From: Areca catechu | Taxonomy: Eukaryota; Streptophyta; Magnoliopsida; Arecales; Arecaceae | Direction: 5' to 3' | Length of the DNA: 64,000 nt | NCBI GenBank assembly: GCA_021397845.1 | Contig: CM038039.1 | Location: 181,386,526-181,450,525, forward strand | Part shown: piece by piece, positions 51,289 through 62,662 of the stretch | Layout: every line of letters starts with the position of its first letter | Position numbering within the stretch: position 1 is the stretch's first letter | Notes under the pieces: model-generated | What the model saw: only the letters and a program-made list of their open reading frames with translations | What the model was told of the DNA's origin: nothing | Database searches by the model: none | Made by a program: the position numbers and the translations under genes

Positions 51289-52726
51289 TAATCACATATC
51301 GTGGGGCAATCAAAAATAAACATAACTCATTACTATAGATAGGATGAGTAGGGATCTTATCCTCGAGGATCAAGGATAATTGTTTCATGAAGAATAGCAA
51401 AAGAAAATAAATTATAGAGATATTAGAAAAAAATAATAGGTTTAAAATAAAGTAAGACTAAATTGATTAATTAAAGAAAATAAGTAAGAGAAGTAACCCA
51501 GAAATTCTAAATCTACCATGCTAATAAGTTTTATTTTCTTTTCTTTATGTTGCAATAATAATAATAATACTTGCAAATAGAGTATTAGTATAATTTATAT
51601 CTTGTTAGCTATGGACCATATTTATATATTACAGCTCATCCATTTAAAGATAAACTATCTAATTTTAATTACAAGATTAAAAATTTAATCTACCATACTA
51701 CAATCACCTTTCTTAGGTACGTACCATATTTGAAGATCATGACACATCGATAAAGGTTATAGGCCATGTATATTAGATCAAATCCTTGTTCAAAAAAATA
51801 AATCAAAATATGTGTAAAATAAAAGCATGATTTTCATTGCATGAAATTTAAGCACAAAAAGAGAAATAAAAAATCTGGTTACATGCTTCATCTTCTCTTT
51901 GAGTTGAAGGAGCCTAGTCATGCATCACTGTCACCAACAACTCCTCCATAATTTCTCCTCTTTTCCAAGTCTAATACAAGATCTAAGCAAGAAATAAAAG
52001 GAATAAGTAAATAAATTTTTGGTATAAAAATTGATGCTTGGATTGCTTCTTGGGGTCTTCTTATAGAGCTCGTCAAGAGCTTTCTTTCAATCAAATTTGG
52101 AGTCAATCTGAGTTAAAATCAGCCTTATGTCATGAAAAATTCATGTTAGCCATCCAAACTTGATCACATGCGTCAAATCACATAAAAAATCATGCAAAAT
52201 CCATTGTTAAATTCCTTCTCATGGTCACATCATTGGGGATGGTCCGATCTTTAATCAGATCGATTATGGCTATAGATGTGTGCTTTGTTTCCTTCTCTTA
52301 AGCAAATCAAATCCCAATCATCAGATCTTCTGTTTGATATCATTTGCGTTGCTGATCAGCACTAGGTGCAAGATAGCACCCAATCGTCTCATGCTAAGAA
52401 TCATGCATGATTTTACACCATCACAATAAATCGGGCAGCATTATAGCACTAGACCATGCCCCACCTCCCATGCATAGAGCAGCTGGTCCATGATAGATCG
52501 GCTACTTTAAAATATGTATTTTTTTGATTTAATTGTTTTTCTTGATTCTAGCTTTGTTTGAACTTTGATTTGAGTGTTATTTAATCTATTGGATCCCAAA
52601 AATCAAGCTCTTTCTATCTATAGTTCCTTTTCTATAATAGATAAGTAAAAATATTAATTTTTGAGAAATAAAGATCATCTGATATATATTTTAATGCTTA
52701 AATTGGGATATTTAATAGACTTATCA
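51289..52726 (-). repeat. 5' LTR of element E
   Basis: 1438 bp, aligned with 3072-4560. Its first base pair is TA rather than TG, a later change. It ends CTTATCA, followed by the TSD CTTCT (52727-52731). The AAT run is at about 51555-51570. Confidence 0.85.
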
Positions 52727-53170
52727 CTTCTCCCTAAGGATTAGTTTCATTTCCTCCCAAGTCTCTATGGAATGTTGAACTCTTTATCGATGAAGGCACT
52801 CAAGGTTACCTTAGTACAACCTAGTTTACATTGCTAACTTGAGCTTAGCAAACATAAACTGTCGATCCTCAAATATGTCATACAACTCAAAGTAGTGGTC
52901 CATGTCACTCTCCCAATCTTGGTAAACCTTCGGGTCAAGACATCCATCAAAGCATTGATTTGGGTACTCCTAAGGATTCGATCATCTTGATCATTTAGGT
53001 TACGATGGGGATGTCTATCCAAAGGGGGTTCTATATCACATTCATGATGTCAGGCTCTAGGTTTCATGAGAGATCGAGGTGAATCCAAGTTAACTTGGCT
53101 ATGTTGTGATTTTTCACTAGCAGTGATTCTATCAGCCAGAGTTCTAAGGTCACTGATTAATATTCCATCT
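52727..53170 (-). pseudogene. Element F: gag N-terminal part, right of insertion E
   Basis: The minus strand has a degraded capsid start. Pieces of 52834-53022 and neighbouring frames correspond to the RDDRFIRNIKLDAPTFDG, DWEGEMDQYFEWYAMSEERK and FKFAKMKLVRQA segments of A. To the right (53060-53165) are remnants of the N-terminal helix. F gag is lost at about 53170, where LTR-like sequence of another family starts. No 5' LTR of F is in the window. Confidence 0.65.
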
Positions 53171-56100
53171 CATGAAATAAAGTCTTAAATAAAATATAAA
53201 GAGAGAAGCATGGAGTACTTACCTCAATCGCTATCCATCTTCAACTCTAATCACATCAGATCCGATGGATCATCAAGGTTTCTATTAGAGCCATGCATGT
53301 ACCTGACCTCTATTGGTATCTACACTGGACTCATTCCTAATTGACTCAACGATGCCACTGGAGTGGTAGCTCTATCACAGGTATCTCCTCCAACCTAGAT
53401 CTTGATCTTCCTTCAATAACTTGAATGAAAGGCTGCAACATTTGCAGCTTTCATGTGAACCCTTCACACAAGACTTCAGGACTTCATCTAGGATGCCTAA
53501 GGAAGAACAAAATTATTTTTCATCCCTTCTCCTTTCTCTCAAGAACCTCTCTCTAGAGTTTTAAGGTATGGAATAATCAAGAAAAGGAAGAAAGGGGTGG
53601 TAGAGAAACATGGAGTATGGTAAGGAAAAACTAGAACCCTGCACAAAATCTTCATGCCAGTTTTAAAAGAGATGGAAACCCAAAAAAGAAGAAACTTTTT
53701 TTCCTTTTCTCTCTCAAATGTTCACCCTCTCTACTATTTTTGGAGTATAGGAAAGGTGGGATGTGAAGAGAAAAAATATGGAGCGATGGGAAGAAAATTA
53801 TGCAACAAGAAGAAGTGCTCAGCCCAAATTTGTGCCTCATTAAAAACTCCATGTAAAAACCCCTTTCCACACATCCAAAAATCTAGATAAAATAGAAGTC
53901 AAATCTAATTTGAATCAAATTCAAATCAGATAAGAGCCCATGTCAATTCAAAGAGAGAGAGAGAGCCTAGATAATCATGAAGTATGCCATATTATGCATC
54001 TTATCCTTCCACGTACACAGGAAGAAGGGTGTGACAAAATCAGTATGTCTTCTCTTTTTCATGTAAATAATGAGAGAGAAACCTAGATAAATGTGGGTTT
54101 GGCTTTTTGGTTTGATTTGGCTTTAATTTGGATCACTTCTAAAACCATTTTGAACCAAATAAAATTAATTTTGAAAAGACTATCAACCCAAATCAATTAG
54201 GTTTGCAATCCAAGTCTAACTTGGATTTTTAATCCAATTTTAGAGAGTTTAAACCTAATCTAATTAGGTTTATAGTCCAAGTTAATTGATTCAATTAGTA
54301 TTCAATTTGAATCCAATTCTAGCTTGATTCGAATTGAATTCAAAAAGGCTATAAATCCTATTCGCAATAGGATTTGAAATTCTAGTCCAACTAGGATTCT
54401 TAAACCTAATTTTTTTTAAGAAGAATTTAATCAAATCAAATTGCAACTCTTGTAATTAAGTCCCTAATGCCAAAATTAGTAGATGTCAAAATTAGCAAGT
54501 ACCAAAATTAGCAGGTCCTAAATATGATCCAAGCTCTTGATCAAGTCAAGCACCTATTATATGTACCCATTGGTTACATTCTATCAGGTAGTAAAATAGA
54601 CTATGATCTCTATCATTGAAACTTTTTTGATGGACCGGAACATTTTCAGCTCAACCTTAAAATGGATTGTTGATCTAAAAATTATCCAAGTAATTTTTCA
54701 CAATCTACCAATGATACCCAGCAATATATAGTGGCAACCCCGTTGATAGAAAGGTGCCTGATTAAAGTATCAAGGACACCAGAGTGCTAGCACCTTGTAG
54801 GCTTCACTTCAATTGTTGGATCACATGTCCTTCAAGAAGAAGAAGAAAGACCATAGAATCAACCTACATAAACTCTTTGCACTGATTCATGGGAATAAGG
54901 GACTAGAATACTAAAAGAAAATGAAACACCTTTCTTTTCTTTTTTTTTCTTTCTCTAATTCTTCCTCTTTTTGAGATTCTTGGACATGTGGTATCTCTGA
55001 CGAAGGAGGAAAGAGATTATTGAAGATTGTGCACCAAAAATAAGATATCTCATATCATATAACGCTAATTCCTTCCTCAATTATTTTGTTGCACAAAATA
55101 AGTCATGCTACTTAGAACTCCATGCCAACACTCCCAAAGAGTCCATGCCCATCCTCCTTTTATAAAAGATCGTTACTTAGAACTCCTCAATTATTTTGTT
55201 GCACAAAATAAGTCATGCTACTTAGAACTCCATGCCAACACTCCCAAAGAGTCCATGCCCATCCTCCTTTTAGAAAAGATCGTTTCTTATCTTATCCACT
55301 TTGAATCCTATCCAAAGTATGAGAGGTGTTAAGAAGATTTTAGTGTGAGATAAAATGACGTGCTCCTCTTTTCTTCTCAATAATTTTGTTGCACATTATA
55401 TTCCACACCCAAAGTTGATAAAATTTAATCCTAAATAAAACTCTAATCATATTAGAATATTTAGTTAGGATAAACTTTATCCAAAAGAGAGAAAATCTCA
55501 TGTGAGGAAGAGAGGCACCAACTATTGGCATCACTCTTCTCTTCATGTGCATAAAGAAAAGAGGGGCACTACATTAGCACCCCTTCTTCTTAATTCAACT
55601 CAAAATGCGATAGAGAGGTGAAAGAGTCCTAATAATTTGGGACTTTAGCTTTCTAGCATAAATTGGATCAATTTGAAATCTGATTTGAATGTGATTCAAG
55701 CTAAATTCAAAAGGCTATTTACCTTAATCCAATTAGAGCTAGAATTCAAGTTTAACTTGAATTATCAAACTCAATTAACCTAATTGCATTGCAACTCTTG
55801 CAATGATGCCCCTTGTATTAATAATTAGTAGGTACCAAAATTAGCAGGTTCTAAATTTGTAACCCTTATAAATTTAAATTTTCTAAATTATAACTCTTAC
55901 ATATTTTAATCCAACCATATGATCAGGTCAAGCTCTTATTGTGTATGACTCCTCAGGTTCCATTCTATCTGTTAGTGAGATATACCATGATTTTCATCAT
56001 CATATCATCAGACTCTTTCGATGGACTAGGACAATTCTAGGTCCACCAATTAAGGATCGTTGATCCAGAATAATCTTAGTGGGTTTTCATAATCTACTAG

Positions 56101-56658
56101 TGATGCCTAGCAGCATATGGTGGCAATCCAATAGAATTGAAGGATGAATCCCTACATGCAGTTACCGCATGATTGAGTTCTTCTATTAAGAGTTCTAACA
56201 AGATGCAAGTTATGGAAGCTTGCCAAATCTGAAGCATCTATTATATGGTAGATTTAATTGGTCTAAGTCTAATGTAAAACTCACATAAACTATTTTTAAT
56301 CTTTCACCTACTGTGGTCACAATTTTTCAGACTTAGCTTCTTAAATTGTATAGGACTACACCTTAATTACTAACATAGATAGATCACCTATAAGTGCACT
56401 CTCACTCTTATAGTGAACCTATTCTAGTCATCCAACACTGCAAGGGTCCGAATGGCTAGGGCTAATATTTTGTGCTATCAAACTATAGCACCGTATTGTA
56501 AGTGGCCAAGGCACTGCAGGTCAAAGAATCACTTTCATAACTACATCATCAAAAAAGTTACTGATGAGTGAATAGATATCCATGTAACTTCTCATGATGG
56601 TAATGCATGGTACATTATTCTCTAACAATCACCTGCAGTCTCATTCTAGTATATTAGA
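53171..56658 (-). repeat. Reverse-oriented LTR-like sequence, two partly overlapping copies (family I)
   Basis: Two related copies follow one another in reverse orientation, roughly 53171-54790 and 54791-56658. Blocks repeat in order: aattgcaactcttg at 54431 and 55789; ccaaaattagcaggt at about 54500 and 55838; ggttacattctatc / ggttccattctatc at 54572 and 55960; ggatcgttgatcc-type block at 54665 and 56058. The second copy goes further right. Both contain pyrimidine-rich zones and no coding domain. Exact ends and TSDs were not found. The open frames here are not genes. Confidence 0.6.
55076..55284. repeat. 110-bp tandem duplication
   Basis: Two near-identical copies start at 55076 and 55186 with ctcaattattttgttgcac and share atcctccttttataaaagatcg / atcctccttttagaaaagatcg. 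Differences are few, so this is recent compared with the surrounding LTR. Confidence 0.9.
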
Positions 56659-57684
56659 TGTATACCCTAAAAGCCAATCTACCTGACATATATTTTAATT
56701 TTAAGATATAAAATTATATTATTCTAATTTGGATAATTTTATCCATCCATGCAGTATATGTGTCCATGTATCATTCAAGAAATTAATTGATAATGATACA
56801 TATTCTTAAAAATTAAGAATTTGAGACATGTGTTATCATAGATTAATTCCTAAATGCTTATGATAGTAGGATATCATGGGAATGGTGATGATCTAGTTTA
56901 ATCAATGCATGGATTATTTTTTTAGGATAGACAAGTCTCGAGTCTATAGTGAGGTGACATTGGAGCAAAAGTGTAGGTGGTTGTTAGAGAATGATGGTAC
57001 TAAGGATGATCATCATGAGAAGTTATAAGGATGTCACTCACTTGTCAATGACTTTTTTAATGCTATAGTTATGTGAGTGGTTCTTTGATCTATGGTACCT
57101 CGGTCACTCATGGTGGGATTATTGTAGTTTGATAATACAAAATATTGGCCCTAGTCATTTGGACCCTTGCAATATTCATTGGCTATAATAGGTTCGCTAT
57201 TAAAATTGGGAGTACACTTATAGAAGATCTATCGATCTTAGTAGTAAAGGTGTAGTCCTTTGTGATTTAAGAAGTTAAGTCCTTAAGACCATAGCTATAA
57301 CAATATGAATGATGAAAAAGAGTTTTATGAGTTTTCATAATTTATACTTGAGCTAATTGAATCATGCATATAATAGATGCTTAAGGTTTGATGAGTTTTC
57401 ATGACCTACATCTTGTCAAGACTCTCGATAGAACTTAATAACATGGTAACTACACCAAAGAATTCTTTCTTCTATTCGATTGGGTTGTCATGACATGCTG
57501 CTAAGCATCACTAGTGGCTTGTGAGAACCCACTAGAATCATTTTGGATCAACATTCCTTGATGGGGTGATTTAAAATTATTCTAGTCTATCAAAAGAGTT
57601 CAATGATACTATGATGGAGTATGCCTTACTATTAGATAGAATGGAACCTAAGGGGTCATACATAATAGGAGTTTAATAATTAAT
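56659..57684 (+). repeat. Forward-oriented LTR fragment of family I (inverted relative to the copy on its left)
   Basis: This starts TGTATACCCTAAAAGCC, which recalls the start of the Angela-like LTR (GATATGCCCTACAAACC). From about 56975 to 57680 it is an inverted repeat of 55935-56640; for example, caaaatattggccctagtca corresponds to tggctagggctaatattttg on the left. It ends where pol of element H resumes. No clear TSD was seen, so truncation or rearrangement is likely. Confidence 0.65.
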
Positions 57685-58442
57685 TCTTTCAGATGGGAAG
57701 TAGCGTACCTCCATTCAGTTGGTAGATCTGTATGATCCTTACTTATCATTTCTTATCCTTCTTCAATTAGTCTTTCTTATATGCTCTTGTCTTCCATCTT
57801 CTTTTGAATTATACCTTCATCATTGTCAATGCACTCATCTTTTCTAGATGGTGAAGGGTTAGTTTTATCAAAGATAATATGCATTGACTCTTCAATAGTA
57901 AGAGTCCTTTTATTGAATACTCTATACGCTTTGCTATGAAGTGAATAACCAAGGAAAACTGCTTCATCAAATTTAGCATCAAATTTTGGAAGATTACCTT
58001 TACCATTATTAAGCACAAAGCATTTGCATCCAAACACATGAAAATAATTGATATTGGGTTTCTTTTCATTCCAAAGCTCATAGGGAGTTTTTTTCAAAAT
58101 AGGACGGATCAAAAAGCAGTTTAAAATATAACAAGAAATGTTCACCACTCCTGCCCAAAGGTATCTTGGAAGATTACCTTCATATAACATTGTTCTGGCC
58201 ATTTCTTCCAAAGTCCTATTTTTTCTTTCTACAACACAGTTTTGTTGTGGTGTTCTAGGAGAGGAGAAGTTGTGATCAATGCCATTTTTAGTGCAATAAT
58301 CATCAAAAAATTGGTTTTCAAATTCAGTGCCATGATCACTCCTAATTGAAATTATTGAAAGATTTTTCTGATTTAAAACCTTTTTGTAAAATTTTTGAAA
58401 TACTTTGAAGGTTTCATTTTTATGAGCAATAAAAAAATCCAT
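57685..58442 (-). pseudogene. Element H: copia integrase core
   Basis: The open stretch 57777-58442 has HKNETFKVFQKFYKKVLN, ISIRSDHGTEFENQFFDDYC (second Asp), SSPRTPQQNCVVERKNRTLE (Glu), the LWAGVVNISCYILN segment and the FHVFGCKCFVLN/FLGYSLHSKAYRVFN tail of copia integrase. After a stop at 57777 the same protein goes on to about 57685 with LPTEWRYATSH, the linker toward RT. A frameshift and a TGA near 58445 separate it from the zinc-finger part that carries the first Asp. Confidence 0.88.
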
Positions 58443-58447
58443 GTAAA

Positions 58448-58981
58448 TCAGGAAAAATTATCTACAATCACAAGGGCATATTTCATACATCCCAGGCTTG
58501 TGGTCCTAGTTGGTCCAAATAAGTCCATGTGAAGTAGTTCTAGGGATCTAGAAGTTGGAATCATATTTTTGGATTTAAATATCCCCATAGTTTGTTTACC
58601 CATTTGGCATGCATCACAAATATGATCAAAGTCTACTTTAAACTTAGGCATGCCTCTAACCAGATTTTTGGAAATTAATTTGGCAATAGTATGCATGCTA
58701 GCATGACCTAATCATCTATGCCATAATAAGCAAGACTCCTTAGTCTTAGCATTCATTGCAACTAAACTGGAATTACTTGATATGGCAAGATCATTTAGAT
58801 CTACCATATAAATATTTCCAAGTCTATGTCCAATGAATTTACTGCTAGAATCAAGACAGTTTGTTACTACACACATAGATAATTCAAAGATAACTTTGAA
58901 ACCCTTATCACAAAGTTGACTAATACTTAATTAATTATTCTTCAATTTATCTACTAGCAATACATTTTCAGTGAAAGTATA
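58448..58981 (-). pseudogene. Element H: protease end and integrase zinc finger
   Basis: The right part (58700-58981) reads TENVLLVDKLKNN, stop, LSISQLCDKGFKVIF and continues to HRLGNIYMVDL, the usual region after copia protease. The left part (58448-58696) gives HTIAKLISKNLVRGMP, CDACQMGKQT (CxxC of the HHCC finger) and LELLHMDLFGPTRTTS, which carries the first catalytic Asp. Solo LTR L interrupts it at 58981/58982. Confidence 0.8.
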
Positions 58982-61611
58982 TGATGGGAATTCTTCCAGG
59001 GTGTCGGGGATCATGTAGCATGCGAAATTGACTTTCAAAACAAAATTTCATAGCATGATACCCTAACATGTATAACATGTATAGAAAACCCTAATTCCCA
59101 TGAACCCCTTGTGCAATATCAACTAACGAATCATAAAATAGAGTCAAGAAAAATACCTGGATCGTTGAAACCCAACTTTTTCACAAGGTTCACAAGCGCA
59201 AACCCTCCAACGGTGATCCACATGAAACTCAGACTAAGGAAGAACTCCTTCTTCAAGTTGCTTGGAAAAGTGGAACTCTTTCGGTAGCCTTTGATCTATT
59301 GACCACTGTAGGACACCCTGTCCTACTGAAGGGCACTCAAGACACTATCCTAAACTACTTGAGGTTCTAGGACTACCCTCTTCTAGGACCCTACATTCTT
59401 ATGTCCTAAAACCAAGCCTTGTCCTAGTGTAGAAGAACTTGTCTTAACAAGACAAGTCTTGTCCTAAAACAGGAAGGAGGGAGAGAGAAAGTGGAAGACT
59501 CTCAGACAGACTCTCTGAAAAATAAAAACACTGATCTCAAAAGATTGAAGAAGAAGTAGTAGTATTTCTTATTTCACCATACCCCTTATTTATAATCTCA
59601 GATGGGGCGTGAAATGCATCTCGACAACACTTATCAGATATGAAACATCATATCTGATAAGACTCCTCAGGAATGGAGAGTCATATTTGTATTCTTTCAC
59701 TTACTAGATCAATCCCCATCGTGCCATGTATCAAATACTGGTTTCAGAGATAGGGAGATGCCTCTTCTAATTCGAAGTAACACGAGGCTTGAAGAGTTTC
59801 AGAGGCAGAAGGACTCTGCCCTCTGTTGTGCGCGCGCATATGAAGAGGCGCGACTCTTCATGTGCGCGCCACCTTTTCACTCCTCTTCAAGCCGTCCCAT
59901 TCAAATTTTAAACTGGTATTTTATCTTGTCAAGGCATGGGGATTGAGCTAAGAGGTGCCTTCTTGATGAAGCTCCCAGAGTCTCATCTGCAAAAGGACTC
60001 TCAGTCCATCTGCATGTCACACATTCCCCTGGGTGCGCCAAAGGGTGCCAGTAGTCTTTCCCTTTCCATTTAGTCATCCAAAGCAACAAATTTACTTGGT
60101 CAAACATATGCAATATGGGTGTCATTGGAAAGGGCATCAAATTATGTTTCTGACCATATCTTTTATTTTTAGATCAGAGGTCTATAGCTCATTCTATGCC
60201 TTTTTGAAGTTAAGGTATCATTTAGGTACCAAGAGTCCCATGCCATTGGGACTCTTCATATATGGTGCCTAAAATGCCCAAAAATCCAAACAAAAATCAA
60301 ATCAAGCTCTGATTTGGCTAGCCCCACTTAGGACTCAACCTAATTTAGATTTTCCATGATTAGGTTAGCCTAATTAGCAAGCAACCGGACCCAATCAAAT
60401 TAGGTTAGGAATTAGGTTAGCCTACATATGCTAGTATGAAATCTGGTTAACCAATTAGGATCCTATGAGCCTAATTAAATCATGAATGACTTCCTTGGAT
60501 AAGTCTCTATTATGTGTGATCCATTGGATTCTACATCTAGCCAGCAGTAGGTTTAGGTTTGAGCCGATTCGATCTGATCAAACTCGATTGACCTAATTAG
60601 GTCAAATTGGCTCACGTAATTGTCCAATTCGAATTACACATTGAATTGACTCATGAAACCAAACCAATTGGTTCATGAAAACCTACAAGACAAGATTGAC
60701 ATCTAGCAACGTGTCATGCCTACCTGGAAGATGAGGAATTTGGTGGAAAATATCAAAATACCCTTCAGTAGTAAATTACCGTGCAATTAAATCTTTCGAT
60801 CTTCCATTATCCCGATTATGTGACAGGTATGGATATATGTCAAAGCCTAACACTTAATCATATTGAATATCAGCTCAATCATTAGGACTCAACTGATGAT
60901 TGATTAGATTCCACTAATCTCATCCTACTTTGATCAAAGGCTCCTTGAGTCACTCATTGAAGAGATTACATGGGATAACAATTCCTCTTACTAGGAATGA
61001 TCGATTCCTTATTGGTCCACTCGCATCCTTCGTACACCTTCCAACATACCCAGAACATCCCATACATGCCATAATGGTATGAATGAGTATGAACCAAAGT
61101 ATGGCTTAGTGTGCACAAGGAACCATGGTGACCTCAGGTCTAAAGATCACATGCACAACTTCTACTCTGGGATCTATCTTTTGACAAAGTAAGACTTCCA
61201 TAAGATAATCCCAGTGTGGATCAGTTCAGTGTACTCATACCCTGACAAGCACCCATATCCTTGTATTAGTGTCTCTACACAAGTGGTTATGAGATCAACC
61301 AGCCTCATCAACTGAGCATACATAGGATAATCTAGTCTTTCCGGATTCATCGATCCCCGAATCGATGGTCCAACAACTAGGAACATTCTAGATTAGGGTT
61401 TATAGGAATTAGGTCTCACTATTATGAACTCCATCATAACCCTAACTCCATTGCCCTAATTTATGGAGTTCATTATAATCAATAAGAAAATATGACACAG
61501 CAGTATATGATGAATCAAATGCCTTTATTAATATGAAAGTATGTCATACATGAGCTGGAAGTTTATAAAAAGGCCCTCATAATGATTGGCTCTTAGGGAA
61601 CTTTTCTATCA
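58982..61611 (-). repeat. Solo LTR L, Angela-group, inside element H
   Basis: 2630 bp with TG...CA ends (TGATGGGAATTC and CTTTTCTATCA on the plus strand) and an exact 5-bp TSD GTATA at 58977-58981 and 61612-61616. Read on the minus strand it follows the Angela-like LTR block by block, for example ctagccagcagtaggtt near 60536 and the cattgaagagattacatggg block near 60956. It has no internal coding sequence. Hairpins at 59832-59869 and 60231-60256 correspond to the array in the Angela-like LTR. Confidence 0.92.
59832..60256. promoter_or_regulatory. Two hairpins in solo LTR L
   Basis: 59832-59869: arms GCGCGCATATGAAGAG and CTCTTCATGTGCGCGC (one mismatch in 16) around a 6-nt loop. 60231-60256: perfect 10-bp arms AAGAGTCCCA/TGGGACTCTT around a 6-nt loop. 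The second shares the AAGAGTC/GACTCTT core with LTR G (154-179) and the Angela-like LTR. Confidence 0.7.
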
Positions 61612-61807
61612 GTATAGAGGGTTATCTTGATCTTACCAATTCCGATTATTTTTTCTTTGCCATTGTCTCCAAAAATAACCATACATCCTTCTTTCATTTT
61701 CAGGGTGATGAATTGATCCTTGTCACCCGCCATATGTCTTAAACAGTCACTATCGAGATACCATCATTTCTTTAATTTCCGAGCTGCAAGACATTCCTGC
61801 AAGACAA
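61612..61807 (-). pseudogene. Element H: copia protease, part right of solo LTR L
   Basis: The minus strand reads DQFITLKMKEGCMVIFGDNG then KEKIIGIGKIKITL, the known stretch of copia protease after the active site (K..V.FGDN.KG.I.G.G). The continuation is at 58981 and below, across the solo LTR. Confidence 0.75.
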
Positions 61808-62218
61808 TCAAGGAGTTTTTTTAGGTACCCAAGCTAACTTGTATCCTTGCAGGTTAGCTGAGATGGTTCCTTTAGAAATCCAAATCTTTCTTGATTTATT
61901 AAAGACATTTCTAACATTATTGCAGTTAAAAGCTTTATGTCCTATCTCTTTGCAAGCAAAACATCTGATTCTAAAATTTTGAAAAGATTTATACTTTGAA
62001 ATTCTAGATGCATGCAATGTAGAAATAGTAGGTTTCGTATTTGAATTTTTTGGAACATACAAAATAGCTTTTGAAATGTAAGTAGAACATTTTATCACAA
62101 AAGCTTTTTGAGAAGTAAACTTGGGAACAAAATCTTTTTGTTTCATAAATATAGTTGCTGAAATATAATTTGAACTTGAAGCATTAAAACTTATTCTAAC
62201 TTTATTACCAGAAATTCT
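61808..62218 (-). pseudogene. Element H: Gag second zinc knuckle
   Basis: The open stretch 61808-62146 has a CCHC knuckle, CFACKEIGHKAFNC (C-x2-C-x4-H-x4-C), between Lys/Phe-rich linkers, and ends LQGYKLAWVPKKT, a segment seen just before the protease in SIRE-like elements. It is part of the Gag-protease polyprotein of H. Confidence 0.78.
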
Positions 62219-62662
62219 TTATTTTTTAAGAATTAACTCAAGCTTGTTAGAAGATAAAGTTAGTTTTTCAACAAGTGGCTTGAGTTTTTCAACCTCCTTT
62301 TTCAACTCATTATTTTCTTTCAACAAAACTTTATTTTTGTCAAGATAATCATTATTTTCAGTCTTTAAGACATTGTAATTTTCAGAAAAGGCATGAAGTT
62401 CTTTTTTCAATAAAATATTCTTTTCTGAAATCTCTTCTTTTTCTTTGAGTAAAGAATCATTAGTATTCTTAAGAGATTTAATCTTAACTCTTGCCTTTTT
62501 AAATTATGATAAAAGATCATGAAATACAGAATTTAATTCATCAAATGTAAATTCAATTTGAGTGTCAGGAGAAGTTACCTCATCCTCAAGACCCATTAAA
62601 CATAAGTTCACTATTTTCGTGGTCTCTTCCTCTTCAGTTGAAGTGGAGTCTTCACTGTCGCT
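62219..62662 (-). pseudogene. Element H: Gag coiled-coil region
   Basis: The stretch 62219-62410 is a clear coiled coil with regular Leu spacing (LLKENNELKKEVEKLKPLVE). Coils of this type lie between the two knuckles in SIRE-like Gag. Right of it (62411-62660) the frame continues with Lys/Glu-rich sequence and acidic residues but has a stop. Confidence 0.7.

Larger units (their letters stand above)
3072..52726 (-). mobile_element. Element E: Tat/Athila-type Ty3/gypsy retrotransposon, decayed, host of the nest
   Basis: This minus-strand LTR retrotransposon is bounded by related LTRs (3072-4560 and 51289-52726) and by an exact 5-bp TSD, CTTCT, at 3067-3071 and 52727-52731. Its own DNA is 3072-5864, 43496-47419 and 48865-52726, about 10.6 kb; the rest is younger insertions (D and what it holds, and solo LTR J). 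Gag, protease, RT, RNase H and integrase remnants run right to left. The integrase and RT motifs and the primer site resemble the Tat/Athila branch rather than the chromodomain branch. All frames are broken. It is inserted in the gag of element F. Confidence 0.88.

Noticed and set aside
53652..53890. Overlapping open frames of 72-78 codons on both strands
   Set aside because: They lie in a pyrimidine-rich LTR-like zone; composition explains the openness and nothing conserved is encoded.
57809..58081. Alternative minus-strand open frame of 90 codons
   Set aside because: It overlaps the copia integrase in another frame and has no recognisable domain.
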